Below are positions 26,517 to 35,349 of a DNA stretch of 64,000 nt, piece after piece. Position 1 is the first letter of the stretch; every line of letters starts with the position of its first letter. The notes under the pieces were generated by a model. That model was given only the letters and a program-made list of their open reading frames with translations, had not been told where the DNA came from and searched no databases. The DNA is from Thiothrix litoralis. Its GTDB lineage: Bacteria > Pseudomonadota > Gammaproteobacteria > Thiotrichales > Thiotrichaceae. The position numbers and the translations under genes are program-made. The stretch is taken from assembly GCF_017901135.1 (NCBI RefSeq), contig NZ_CP072801.1:124001-188000 (forward strand), written 5' to 3'.

Positions 26517-28651
26517 GTCTGGAAAAAGTCATAGTGTTCAATCGCTTCCAGAATACCTTCAGCATACGGTTGGGTCGCGAAGAAAATATTAACACCTTCA
26601 TGCACCAGTTCGGACAGCTCTTCGTGATGGCGGTTGGCAACTACCACGCTCAATGTATTGCCGCGCATCATATCGGCATCTGCCCCAGAACCGCCCGCTG
26701 CGAGAATGCGTTCCAGCGGAATGTCACGGCGGTCGGCAAACCAGCGCAAGGCTAGCCCTTTGGAGGCACGTACCGGGATAATGTCGAGGAATTGCCCAAA
26801 CGATTGCAGCACATTCACCGCTTGGCCTTCCTGATGCAACAGGCTGTTGAGGTGCTGGATGTCGGGGGCAATCTGTGGGTCAATGTAATAGCTGACCTTG
26901 AAGCGGCTTTGCTCACTTTTGGGTTGCAGCTTTAACCCTGGTAGCCCTTCGAGCACGCGGCGGATAATACGCGGGTTCCAGAGGTGGTCGATATGCCGTT
27001 CCCACGCTGTATCCGGTAGCAGGTTGGGGGCGTAGTAAATTTCCGTGCCTAAGCTGGTGATGAGCACGTCGGGCTGGGGGATACCGTGTTTTTTCATGGC
27101 TTGCAGCGCGGAATCCAGCCGTCGCCCGGTAGCAATGCCAAACAGCACGCAACTGCGGTTGGCTTGTAAGGCTGTGAGGAAGGGTTGCAGTGCTTCCGGC
27201 TTGCCCAGCAGGTTTTGGTCGAGGTCGGAAAACAAGGCGCGGTCGTGGTGCAATTGTTGGCGGCGCTTGACGGGCACTGGGGTGATGGTTTCTGTGCGGT
27301 CGATGAGTGGGTGTACGACTTGCAGGTATTTTTCCACATGGGCTTGCCAAGAATAATAGTGCTGCACACCTTGCAGGCCGTTATTGGCGAGGGTTTCCCA
27401 CGCTGCTGAGCCGCTGGTCAGGACTTGCAGTAACTGGGCGGCTATATCGGCGCGGTCTAGCGGGTTAATCAGGTAGCCGTTGTGGCAGTTGCCGATAATG
27501 TCGGTTGGACCGCCGTCATCGGTGGCGACGATGGGTAAACCGCTGGCGGCGGCTTCGATCAGGGTCAGGCCGAAGGGTTCAGTCAGGGCAGGGTTGACGA
27601 ATACGCCTTTGCTGAGGGCTGCCAGCCGATACAGGGCGGATACGTCGCTGGATTGGTGGTGTTTGGGGTAGGCCACTTTGCCGTACAGGTCGTATTGGTC
27701 AACCGTGAGCAGGATGTCGTTGAGAACTTCCTGCGCCCCAGTGTCGAGGTCGCGGATGTCGTCACGGTTGCCTGCAATGATGATCAGGTTGGCTTGTTGC
27801 TGAAGCTCGGGTGATTCACCGTAAGCACACACCAGTTCCGCAATGTTCTTGCGCGGGTCGGGGCGGGAAAGCGCGAGGATCATGGGTTTGTGCGGGTTGG
27901 CAAGGAAGCGTGCCAGTTCTGCTGCCATGGGGTGGCTGGCTTCATCGCCTGTCGGTGGGTGAAATTGTTGCAGGTCAGTGCCGGGGGGAATGACGCGCAT
28001 GTGTTCGGGCTGGTAATGGTTGTAGAGGCCGTATTGTTCCTGCACTTCTTGCTGAGTGCTGGTAATGACACGTTCAGCAACGCCCAAGGTGGTTTCTTCG
28101 GCTTCAATACGCTGGGTGATGTTGTAACGGGTTTCGAGGGCTGCTTTGCTGTGGCCTGCTGCCAGCAATTGGCGGCGTTTGCTGCGCCCGAGTGAATGCC
28201 CGGTATGCACCAGCGGAATGCCCAGCAGGTTGGAAAGGCGTACCCCGACATAACCGGCATCCGCGTAATGGCTGTGGAGGATGTCAGGCAGGCGCGGTTG
28301 TTGCTTGAGGTATTCCAGTGCGGAATCGGCAAAGCTGTCGAGGCAATCCCACAGTTCTTCTTTGGGGAGGTAGCCCTCGCCACCGCACTCAATCCGCACA
28401 ATTTGTGCCTTGGTCGACAGGGCTTCACAGGCTTGGGCGTAGTCTTGATGGACGGCTGCATCGACGACTCGGCGGGTGAGCAGGTCTACTCGTCCTACCG
28501 AGGCTTGTTCGCCGAGGGCGCGAGCCAGTTCCACGACATATTTGGTTTGCCCGCCGGTATCGGCGTCGCGCCCCAGTTCCAGGTTTTGCCCGCGAATCAG
28601 CCCGTGGATGCTGATCAGGACAATATAGGGTTGATGTTGCTTTGTTGACAT
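26498..28651 (-). CDS. Sucrose-phosphate synthase with C-terminal HAD domain
   Basis: 717 residues from ATG 28651 (GGGAG eight bases upstream; a GTG nine bases earlier is less likely). Residues 10-450 form a GT4 glycosyltransferase: LISIHGLIRGQNLELGRDADTGGQTKYVVELARA, HSHYADAGYVG, ALSRPDPRKNIAELV and the nucleotide site PALTEPFGLTLIEAAASGLPIVAT. It joins glucose from a nucleotide sugar to fructose 6-phosphate. Residues 475-715 resemble the phosphatase fold but motif I reads FSDLDQNL and the metal motif GDxxxD is GGSGADAD, so this domain is probably inactive and the separate phosphatase does the work. Confidence 0.88.
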   Translation of the reverse strand: MSTKQHQPYIVLISIHGLIRGQNLELGRDADTGGQTKYVVELARALGEQASVGRVDLLTRRVVDAAVHQDYAQACEALSTKAQIVRIECGGEGYLPKEELWDCLDSFADSALEYLKQQPRLPDILHSHYADAGYVGVRLSNLLGIPLVHTGHSLGRSKRRQLLAAGHSKAALETRYNITQRIEAEETTLGVAERVITSTQQEVQEQYGLYNHYQPEHMRVIPPGTDLQQFHPPTGDEASHPMAAELARFLANPHKPMILALSRPDPRKNIAELVCAYGESPELQQQANLIIIAGNRDDIRDLDTGAQEVLNDILLTVDQYDLYGKVAYPKHHQSSDVSALYRLAALSKGVFVNPALTEPFGLTLIEAAASGLPIVATDDGGPTDIIGNCHNGYLINPLDRADIAAQLLQVLTSGSAAWETLANNGLQGVQHYYSWQAHVEKYLQVVHPLIDRTETITPVPVKRRQQLHHDRALFSDLDQNLLGKPEALQPFLTALQANRSCVLFGIATGRRLDSALQAMKKHGIPQPDVLITSLGTEIYYAPNLLPDTAWERHIDHLWNPRIIRRVLEGLPGLKLQPKSEQSRFKVSYYIDPQIAPDIQHLNSLLHQEGQAVNVLQSFGQFLDIIPVRASKGLALRWFADRRDIPLERILAAGGSGADADMMRGNTLSVVVANRHHEELSELVHEGVNIFFATQPYAEGILEAIEHYDFFQTCEVTA

Positions 28652-28706
28652 GTTTGGCACTCCCTTTCCCGTTTATTCAAAATCTTAGTATCACTTTAAG
28701 TTTCCG

Positions 28707-30056
28707 TTATTTACGGGCGTGTAGGGTCTCTATGACATTGGCCATTTCATTTTCTACCTCCTGATCCAGCTTGATCGTATCGGAAGTTACGCCCGCCATT
28801 GGGTCGTTGTAAATGGTTTCATTGAGTTTGCCTTCGCTTTTGGCGACGACGACGGAGACCATAGAGTCGCCGGAAACATTCACGGCGGTGCGGATCATGT
28901 CCAGCAAACGGTCAACCCCGAGGATCAGGCCGATGCCTTCCACCGGCAAGCCAACTTGCACGAATACCATGGATAGCATGATCAAACCTACGCCCGGCAC
29001 GCCCGCTGTACCAATGGAGGCCAAGACTGCCATGGCAATGACCACCAGATAATCCGTCAGACCCAGATGCACGGCGTAGACGTTGGCAATGAAAACGGTG
29101 GCGACGCCTTGCATGATGGCGGTGCCGTCCATATTGATGGTGGCGCCAAATGGCACGGTGAATGAGGCGACAGAATTATTCACCCCTAGGCGTTCCGTCA
29201 CGGTGCGTATCGTGACGGGGATGGTGGCGTTGGAGCTGGAGGTACTAAAGGCAAATACTTGTACATTGCGCATTTTACGGATGAAATGCATCGGGCTGAG
29301 GCCGGAAAGCAGTTTCAATAACACCATCAGCGTGCCAAACAGGTGGAACATCAAGGCGGCGATCAAGACCAGTACATAACCTGCCAGTACGCTCAGTAAA
29401 TCAAAACCGAGTTCTGCCATGGCCTTGGCTATCAGTGCGAAGACGGCGTAGGGGGCGGCAGCCATGACAATCGAGACCATTTTCATCATGACTTCGTTGG
29501 CAAGCTCAGCGCCTTCAATCAGGCTTTTGGCTTTTCTGCCGACCATCAGGATGCTGACACCCAGCAGGATGGCAAAGAAAATGACTTGCAGCATTTCACC
29601 GTTGGCCATCGCGGCGAAGGGATTGGTGGGGATCATGTTGGTGAGTACGTCGATTAACGCTGGGGCTTCTTTAGCACTGAAGCTGGCCGTTGCGCTGGCT
29701 TGCATCCCTTGCCCGATACCGGTAGTCGTGGCAAACAGTATGGCTGTGGCGACTGCGATGGCAGTGGTCAGGATGTAAAGCAGAAAGGATTTCATGCCAA
29801 CCCTTCCTAAGATCGAAAGATTGCCGATGCCACACACGCCGCAGATCAATGAAAATAATACCAAGGGTACTACCAACATTTTAAGGGCATTGATGAACAG
29901 TTTGCCGATACCCTGAAACAGGCCATTGACGATGTATTCATTAACAAAGCTGCCCGTGCTGTTCAGGCCGCTGATATTGAGTAATAAGCCAACGGTAATG
30001 CCTGCCAGCATGGCAATGATAACTTGAAGTGTTAGGTTGGGTTTGGTGATGTTCAT
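28707..30056 (-). CDS. Dicarboxylate/amino acid:cation symporter (DAACS, GltP/GltT-like)
   Basis: 449 residues with the eight-helix plus two-hairpin fold of the glutamate transporter family. Visible hallmarks are the Ser-rich hairpin AFSTSSSNATIPVTIRTVTE (HP1), TVPFGATINMDGTAIMQG in TM7 (NMDGT), the GTAGVPGVGLIMLSMVF hairpin (HP2) and the LGVDRLLDMIRTAVNVSGDS segment of TM8. It imports acidic amino acids or C4-dicarboxylates with Na+ or H+. It stands alone, next to the sucrose operon on the same strand and divergent from an antiporter gene. Confidence 0.92.
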   Translation of the reverse strand: MNITKPNLTLQVIIAMLAGITVGLLLNISGLNSTGSFVNEYIVNGLFQGIGKLFINALKMLVVPLVLFSLICGVCGIGNLSILGRVGMKSFLLYILTTAIAVATAILFATTTGIGQGMQASATASFSAKEAPALIDVLTNMIPTNPFAAMANGEMLQVIFFAILLGVSILMVGRKAKSLIEGAELANEVMMKMVSIVMAAAPYAVFALIAKAMAELGFDLLSVLAGYVLVLIAALMFHLFGTLMVLLKLLSGLSPMHFIRKMRNVQVFAFSTSSSNATIPVTIRTVTERLGVNNSVASFTVPFGATINMDGTAIMQGVATVFIANVYAVHLGLTDYLVVIAMAVLASIGTAGVPGVGLIMLSMVFVQVGLPVEGIGLILGVDRLLDMIRTAVNVSGDSMVSVVVAKSEGKLNETIYNDPMAGVTSDTIKLDQEVENEMANVIETLHARK

Positions 30057-30198
30057 CTAGGCTCCCGTTTCCTCAGGTTGTGGAATAACAGAGGTTAACA
30101 CATAGGGCTAGGTTAGGGGGATGTGTAGGCCGGATTATGGTGCGTAATAAGGCCAAAAATGTTACTATCTGTTTGTTTTTAGCAACGAAAAATCCTTT

Positions 30199-31611
30199 AT
30201 GATGAAAAACTTAAGCTATGTTTGGAGTGCCTGTCTGATTGGGCTGGCAGTATTCTTGTTTCCCGTGATCAGTTTAGCCAGTGAAGGGGGGGCAGAGGTC
30301 GCACACCTGACCGGAACAGGGTTGGGCTTGACTGCTTTGATCCTGTTTGTATTTGCCTACGCTCTGGTCATAGGCGAAGAACAAATCCACATGCGCAAAT
30401 CCAAACCCGTCATTGTAGCGGCGGGGATAATTTGGGTATTGGTTGCCATTGCCTATATGGGGATTGGGCAGATCGACAAGGTGGAGGAAATCCTCGATCA
30501 CAATTTGCTGGAATACGGCAAGCTGATGCTGTTCCTGTTGGCGGCGATGACGTTCATCAATACGCTGGATGAACGTAATATGTTTGCGGCGTTGCGTTCG
30601 TGGCTGGTGTCGCGGGGCTTTTCGCTGTACTGGATTTTCTGGATTACGGGTGTGTTGGCGTTCTTCATTTCCCCGATTGCCGATAATCTGACCACCGCTT
30701 TGCTGATGGCGGCAGTACTGGTGGCAGTCGCTGCTGACAGACCCAAATTCGTGGCGATGGGCTGCATTAATATTGTGGTGGCGGCCAATGCAGGGGGCGC
30801 ATGGAGCCCGTTTGGTGATATTACGACCTTGATGGTGTGGCAAGCCGGTCTGATCAAATTTTCTGATTTTTTTGCGTTATTTATTCCTTCGGTGCTGAAC
30901 TGGTTTGTTCCAGCCTTGATCATGTCGTTCTTTATTGAGAAGGGTAAGCCTGCTGCGATTAATGCCGTAGTGGTGGTCAAAAAAGGTGGCTTTGTGGTGT
31001 TAGGCTTGTTCGTTGCGACGATTGCCATGGCGGTTGTTTTTCACAACTCGCTGCACTTGCCGCCAGTACTGGGGATGATGACCGGTTTGGGCGTGCTGAA
31101 AGTCTACGGCTGGTATTTGAAAATGTTCGATAATGACCCAAGCAATGATAACACTGACAGCAGTGTTGGTCGGTTTGATATTTTCAACCAGTTGCAGCGT
31201 GCCGAGTGGGATACGCTGATGTTTTTTTACGGGGTGATCCTGTGTGTGGGGGGGTTGGGGGCATTCGGTTATCTGGCGATGGTTTCAGAAGTGCTCTATA
31301 CCGGCATGGGCGCAACCTGGGCAAACGTGATGGTCGGCATTCTGTCCGCGATTGTGGATAACATTCCGGTGATGTTTGCAGTGATCACCATGCACCCGGA
31401 AATGTCGCAGGGGCAATGGTTGTTGGTGACATTGACGGCGGGTGTGGGTGGTTCCTTACTTTCCATTGGTTCGGCGGCAGGGGTTGCGCTGATGGGGCAG
31501 GCGCGTGGTATCTACACCTTTGGCTCACACCTCAAATGGACGTGGGCGGTGGCACTGGGCTATATCGTGAGTATCTGGGCGCATTTGTGGATTAATGCTT
31601 TATTGATGTGA
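30199..31611 (+). CDS. nhaD: NhaD-type Na+/H+ antiporter
   Basis: 470 residues, about 12-13 hydrophobic helices. Characteristic NhaD motifs: SPIADNLTTALLMAAVLVAV, INIVVAANAGGAWSPFGDITTLMVWQAG and the second-half counterpart AIVDNIPVMFAVITM, followed by GGSLLSIGSAAGVALMGQARGIYTF. The paired unwound Asp-Asn and Ser-Pro sites form the ion pathway in the ion transporter superfamily. It exports sodium in exchange for protons. A short ribosome region precedes the ATG at 30199. A strong terminator follows directly. Confidence 0.92.
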   Translation: MMKNLSYVWSACLIGLAVFLFPVISLASEGGAEVAHLTGTGLGLTALILFVFAYALVIGEEQIHMRKSKPVIVAAGIIWVLVAIAYMGIGQIDKVEEILDHNLLEYGKLMLFLLAAMTFINTLDERNMFAALRSWLVSRGFSLYWIFWITGVLAFFISPIADNLTTALLMAAVLVAVAADRPKFVAMGCINIVVAANAGGAWSPFGDITTLMVWQAGLIKFSDFFALFIPSVLNWFVPALIMSFFIEKGKPAAINAVVVVKKGGFVVLGLFVATIAMAVVFHNSLHLPPVLGMMTGLGVLKVYGWYLKMFDNDPSNDNTDSSVGRFDIFNQLQRAEWDTLMFFYGVILCVGGLGAFGYLAMVSEVLYTGMGATWANVMVGILSAIVDNIPVMFAVITMHPEMSQGQWLLVTLTAGVGGSLLSIGSAAGVALMGQARGIYTFGSHLKWTWAVALGYIVSIWAHLWINALLM

Positions 31612-31630
31612 CAGAAGAAATCCTCCCCAT

Positions 31631-31660
31631 AAAAAAAGGCTCCCGAGGGAGCCTTTTTTC
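31631..31660. terminator. Bidirectional rho-independent terminator
   Basis: Stem GGCTCCC (31638-31644) and GGGAGCC (31647-31653), flanked by a run of seven A before and six T after, so it can end transcription on both strands: nhaD from the left and the solute:sodium symporter gene from the right. Confidence 0.9.
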
Positions 31661-31679
31661 AACCGAGTTGAAAGTCGGT

Positions 31680-33608
31680 TTAGTGAGCGACTGCACCACC
31701 CGCACCGCGCGGGATACGTACATCTTCAACCAAGTGTTGAATATGCTCTGGTGGTTCTGGTGTGAACTTGGCCACGATGAAGGCAACAGCGAAGTTAGCC
31801 ATCGCACCCACAGTACCAAACGCTTCAGGAGAAATGCCCAAGAACCAGTTGTCTGGTTTGTTTGGTGCCATTTCAGTGCCCTTGATGAAGAACCAGCCTT
31901 TGAACCAGAAAATGTACAGCAGTGTTAAGCCGATACCAGCCAACATACCTGCGATAGCACCTTGAGTGTTCATGCGCTTAGAGAAGATACCCATCATCAA
32001 CACAGGGAAGATGGAGGATGCCGCTAAACCAAACGCCAAGGCCACGACTTCTGCCGCAAAGCCTGGTGGGTTCATACCCATGTAGCCTGCCACAATGATC
32101 GCGATAGTAATGGCAACACGAGAAGCCATCAGTTCGTTTTTCTCAGAAATGTTAGGCATCATGATGCCTTTCAACAAGTCATGAGAAACGGAAGAGGCGA
32201 TTGCCAACAACAGGCCTGCTGCTGTAGACAGTGCCGCTGCGATACCACCGGCCGCAACCAGCGCGATAACCCAGTTAGGCAGTTTAGCGATTTCAGGGTT
32301 AGCCAGTACCATAATGTCGTTGTCGACCTTGGTGACTTCGTTACCTTTCCAACCAAAATCAGCAAACTTTTTGGTCTTCTCGTCGCTCATGTATTTAGTC
32401 ATGGCTGCATCAGCGGCGGTCTTGGCTTTATCAACTTCAGCTTGCGCTGCGGTTGTATTACCAGCCTTGTCCTGTGCTTCTTTCAACGCTTTTTCAGCAG
32501 CGCCCAAGTCAGCTTGTGCTTTGCTTAATCCACCGTCGTTGTAGTACTGGATTTTGCCATCGCCGTTTTTGTCTTGGAAGGCGATCAAGCCGGTTTTTTC
32601 CCAGTTTGCCATCCATTTTGGACGTGCGTCGAATGCCAAGTTACCGTCAGCCGAGCCAACTTCACCTGTTTGAACGGTTTGCATCAAGTTCAAGCGAGCC
32701 ATTGCGCCAACCGCTGGAGCGGTGGTGTATAGCAGTGCGATGAAAACCAATGCCCAACCAGCAGAAGAACGTGCATCTTTTACAGTAGCAACTGTGAAGA
32801 AACGGATGATAACGTGTGGCAGACCCGCAGTACCAATCATCAGCGTCATGGTTAACATGAAGATGTTGATCGTGCTGTCGTTTTGCATACTGTACGCTTT
32901 GAAGCCCAGATCCGTGACCACCTGATCCAGTTTGTCGAGCATGTACATGCCACTGCCGTCAGCCATCGTAGAGCCTAAGCCCAATTGTGGGATAGGGTTG
33001 CCAGTCAAGTTGAAGGAAATGAAGATAGCTGGAACGGTGTAAGCCAAGATCAAGACAACGTATTGCGCGATCTGTGTGTAGGTGATCCCTTTCATACCGC
33101 CGAAGGCAGCATAGAAGAAGACGATGATCATACCAACAACCAGACCCATTTCCATGCTAACGCCGAGGAAACGCGAGAAGGTAACGCCGACGCCTTTCAT
33201 CTGGCCGATTACATAAGTCAGGGAAATAACGATCAAACAAGCAACTGCTACGACACGCGCAGTTTTGGAGTAGTAGCGATCACCCACGAACTCAGGAACG
33301 GTAAATTTACCGAATTTACGCAGGTAAGGTGCTAACAGCATTGCCATCAGTACGTAACCACCTGTCCAACCCATCAGGTAAGCAGAAGCATCGTAACCTT
33401 TAAAGGCGATGATACCCGCCATGGAGATGAAGGATGCTGCTGACATCCAGTCAGCTGCTGTGGCCATACCGTTTTGGATAGGGCCGATGCCGCCACCCGC
33501 TACGTAGAAGTCACTGGTAGAGCCAGCACGCGCCCACCAAGCAATCCCAAAGTACAGGATGAAGCTGAGGCCGACTAGTGTATAAGTCCAAATTTGAAGT
33601 TCAGTCAT
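31680..33608 (-). CDS. Solute:sodium symporter, large subunit (VC_2705/ActP-like)
   Basis: 642 residues of the SSS family, with GGGIGPIQNGMATAADWMSAASF, the PEFVGDRYYSKTARVVA loop and the Na+-site region WVIALVAAGGIAAALSTAAGLLLA. An insert of about 130 residues (about 310-435) separates helices; it includes a canonical calcium-type loop DKNGDGKIQYYN and an Ala/Lys-rich coiled coil (KAQADLGAAEKALKEAQDKA). The pairing with a DUF4212 gene 14 bases upstream is the known two-subunit arrangement. Acetate or another short carboxylate is a likely substrate. Confidence 0.88.
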   Translation of the reverse strand: MTELQIWTYTLVGLSFILYFGIAWWARAGSTSDFYVAGGGIGPIQNGMATAADWMSAASFISMAGIIAFKGYDASAYLMGWTGGYVLMAMLLAPYLRKFGKFTVPEFVGDRYYSKTARVVAVACLIVISLTYVIGQMKGVGVTFSRFLGVSMEMGLVVGMIIVFFYAAFGGMKGITYTQIAQYVVLILAYTVPAIFISFNLTGNPIPQLGLGSTMADGSGMYMLDKLDQVVTDLGFKAYSMQNDSTINIFMLTMTLMIGTAGLPHVIIRFFTVATVKDARSSAGWALVFIALLYTTAPAVGAMARLNLMQTVQTGEVGSADGNLAFDARPKWMANWEKTGLIAFQDKNGDGKIQYYNDGGLSKAQADLGAAEKALKEAQDKAGNTTAAQAEVDKAKTAADAAMTKYMSDEKTKKFADFGWKGNEVTKVDNDIMVLANPEIAKLPNWVIALVAAGGIAAALSTAAGLLLAIASSVSHDLLKGIMMPNISEKNELMASRVAITIAIIVAGYMGMNPPGFAAEVVALAFGLAASSIFPVLMMGIFSKRMNTQGAIAGMLAGIGLTLLYIFWFKGWFFIKGTEMAPNKPDNWFLGISPEAFGTVGAMANFAVAFIVAKFTPEPPEHIQHLVEDVRIPRGAGGAVAH

Positions 33609-33622
33609 GTGATGCTTTCCCC

Positions 33623-33877
33623 TTATTCGTGAACGTCAAATTCACGGTCAATCTTGCCCATGCGCCATGCATAGAACGTGATCAAGCCGATGAAGACATA
33701 GATGGAACCCTGCTGGGCGAACCAAAAGCCAAGTTTATAACCGCCGAGGTGAATAGTATTCAGTTGATCTAACAACAAAATACCAAAACCAAACGACACA
33801 ATGAACCAAATAGAAAGGCAGATCGTGAGCAGGCGAACATTCGCTGCCCAATATGCCTTTGCAGATTTATCCAACAT
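33623..33877 (-). CDS. DUF4212 small subunit of solute:sodium symporter
   Basis: 84 residues from ATG 33877, with GGAGGAG at good spacing; a longer upstream frame has no ribosome site. Two TM helices: LLTICLSIWFIVSFGFGILL and a second near GSIYVFIGLITFYAWRM, ending in charged IDREFDVHE. This is the small partner protein always encoded with VC_2705-type symporters. Stoichiometry and role are not established. It leads the operon, so the promoter must lie in 33878-34000. Confidence 0.85.
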   Translation of the reverse strand: MLDKSAKAYWAANVRLLTICLSIWFIVSFGFGILLLDQLNTIHLGGYKLGFWFAQQGSIYVFIGLITFYAWRMGKIDREFDVHE

Positions 33878-33922
33878 AATTAAGACTCCTCCGTTGTTGT
33901 ACAAACGCGATGAGTTTAGCCT

Positions 33923-33943
33923 GAATGTAAATAGAATGTAAAT
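33923..33943. repeat. Tandem 10-bp direct repeat upstream of the symporter operon
   Basis: GAATGTAAAT occurs twice (33923-33932, 33934-33943), one base apart, so the copies repeat every 11 bp, about one DNA turn. It lies 46 bp upstream of the DUF4212 start, where a regulator binding as a direct-repeat dimer could contact polymerase. ActP-type genes are often under response-regulator control; which one acts here is unknown. Confidence 0.5.
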
Positions 33944-34162
33944 TGCCAGCACGGTGAATTTTATGGATTGCCTAACATTTTGTAGATTCTTGTGCAGTGT
34001 TTAAGGGGTTTAGTAGGGGATTTTAGGCATATTGACTTTTATATTGTCGACAATCCCGGTTTTTAGAGCAACTGTGTAGCAGGTGAAATCCACGCATTAT
34101 ACCGGTATTGTATGTGTCGCTACAAAGTACTTTGGTGACAGGATGCCATCATGGCAAGAAGC

Positions 34163-34179
34163 TGCACTATAATGGTGCG
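34163..34179. promoter_or_regulatory. NtrC-binding site upstream of ntrB
   Basis: TGCACTATAATGGTGC matches the NtrC consensus TGCAC-N-rich-GTGCA in both half-sites. It is 73 bp upstream of a sigma-54 promoter, a normal enhancer distance (about -100 to -115 from the start). A further single half-site (GTGCAT) lies at 34209-34214. Confidence 0.8.
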
Positions 34180-34251
34180 CTATAGTCGTGTGATAAGGTG
34201 ATATTGTAGTGCATGTTTCATAAGGCTTTGAAAAAAATGTATAAATTTAAT

Positions 34252-34267
34252 TGGCATTAAAATTGCA
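34252..34267 (+). promoter_or_regulatory. Sigma-54 promoter of ntrBC
   Basis: TGGCATTAAAATTGCA has GG and GC ten bases apart as required for RpoN promoters (-24/-12). The predicted start is near 34278, just at the ATG at 34279, which supports the GTG at 34294 (with AAGG in front) as the true start codon of ntrB. Confidence 0.8.
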
Positions 34268-34293
34268 ATGTTCTATTCATGAATAAGGTAAAC

Positions 34294-35349
34294 GTGAATA
34301 AAAGTGATCTGTTGGATACCCTGACTGGCTCTATTGTGGTGCTGGATGCGGGGTTGCACGTTATTTACCTGAACCAGGCGGCAGAAATGCTGTTTGGGCA
34401 AAGTCAGCAACGTGCGGCGGGAATTCCCGTGGCCTTGCTGCTGCGCAGCGCTGAAGTGCTGGAACATTTGGGTTTGGCCTTGAGTTTGAGTGACCCGCAA
34501 TCCCTGCGTGAGTGCGTGATTGAAGTGGCACATGGTGAGCAAATAACCATTGACTGCGTGATCAGCCCACTTGCCCTGAATGACTGGCAAAATCACCTGC
34601 TGTTGGAAGTCCATCGTGTTGACCGTAAATTACGCATCGTGCGTGAAGAGCAAGTGATTCATCAGCAACAGGCGGTACATGAATTGGTGCGCGGCATTGC
34701 CCACGAAATCAAAAATCCCCTAGGGGGCCTGCGGGGTGCGGCACAATTGCTGGAAAGTGAGCTGGACAACCCGGAGCTGAAGGAATACACCCAGATTATC
34801 ATTTCCGAAGCCGACCGCCTTAAACATCTGGTGGATGGGATGCTAGGGCCTAGCCGTTTGCCCCTCACGGAAAGCGTGAATATCCATGAAGTGTTGGAAC
34901 ATGTCAGGCATCTGGTCAGTGCGGAAGTGCCTGCTGATGTGCGGTTTTCGCGCGATTACGACCCCAGCCTGCCGGAGTTTCAGGGCGACCGTAACCAGAT
35001 GGTGCAGGTGGTGTTGAATATCGTCAACAATGCCACCCGTGCTTTGGATGGGAAGGGCATGATCGAATTGCGTACCCGCGTCTTGCGGCAGTGCACGATC
35101 CATCAAACCCGTTACCGTCATGTCTTGAAAGTCGAAATCTGTGATAACGGGCCGGGTGTGCCGGAGCATTTGCTGAACAAGATTTTCCTGCCGATGGTTA
35201 GTGGTCATTCCGAAGGCAGCGGTCTGGGCTTGGCGATTGCCCAACGGCTGGTGCGCCGCCATCATGGCCTGATCCATTGTGAGTCCGTTGCTGGGCGCAC
35301 CTGTTTTTCCATTCTGATCCCGCTGGAGGATGACCATGTCGCACACTGA
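34294..35349 (+). CDS. ntrB: Nitrogen regulation sensor histidine kinase NtrB
   Basis: 351 residues if started at GTG 34294. An N-terminal PAS domain (DLLDTLTGSIVVLDAGLHVIYLNQAAEMLFG) precedes the kinase: H-box VRGIAHEIKNPLGGLRGAAQLL with the phosphorylated His, N-box VQVVLNIVNNATRALDG, G-boxes EICDNGPGVPEHLL and SGLGLAIAQRLVRRHHG. No TM segment, so soluble, as in NtrB, which is controlled by PII. It controls phosphorylation of NtrC encoded next to it with overlap. The promoter shows that the pair responds to nitrogen limitation and to its own product. Confidence 0.93.
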   Translation: MNKSDLLDTLTGSIVVLDAGLHVIYLNQAAEMLFGQSQQRAAGIPVALLLRSAEVLEHLGLALSLSDPQSLRECVIEVAHGEQITIDCVISPLALNDWQNHLLLEVHRVDRKLRIVREEQVIHQQQAVHELVRGIAHEIKNPLGGLRGAAQLLESELDNPELKEYTQIIISEADRLKHLVDGMLGPSRLPLTESVNIHEVLEHVRHLVSAEVPADVRFSRDYDPSLPEFQGDRNQMVQVVLNIVNNATRALDGKGMIELRTRVLRQCTIHQTRYRHVLKVEICDNGPGVPEHLLNKIFLPMVSGHSEGSGLGLAIAQRLVRRHHGLIHCESVAGRTCFSILIPLEDDHVAH

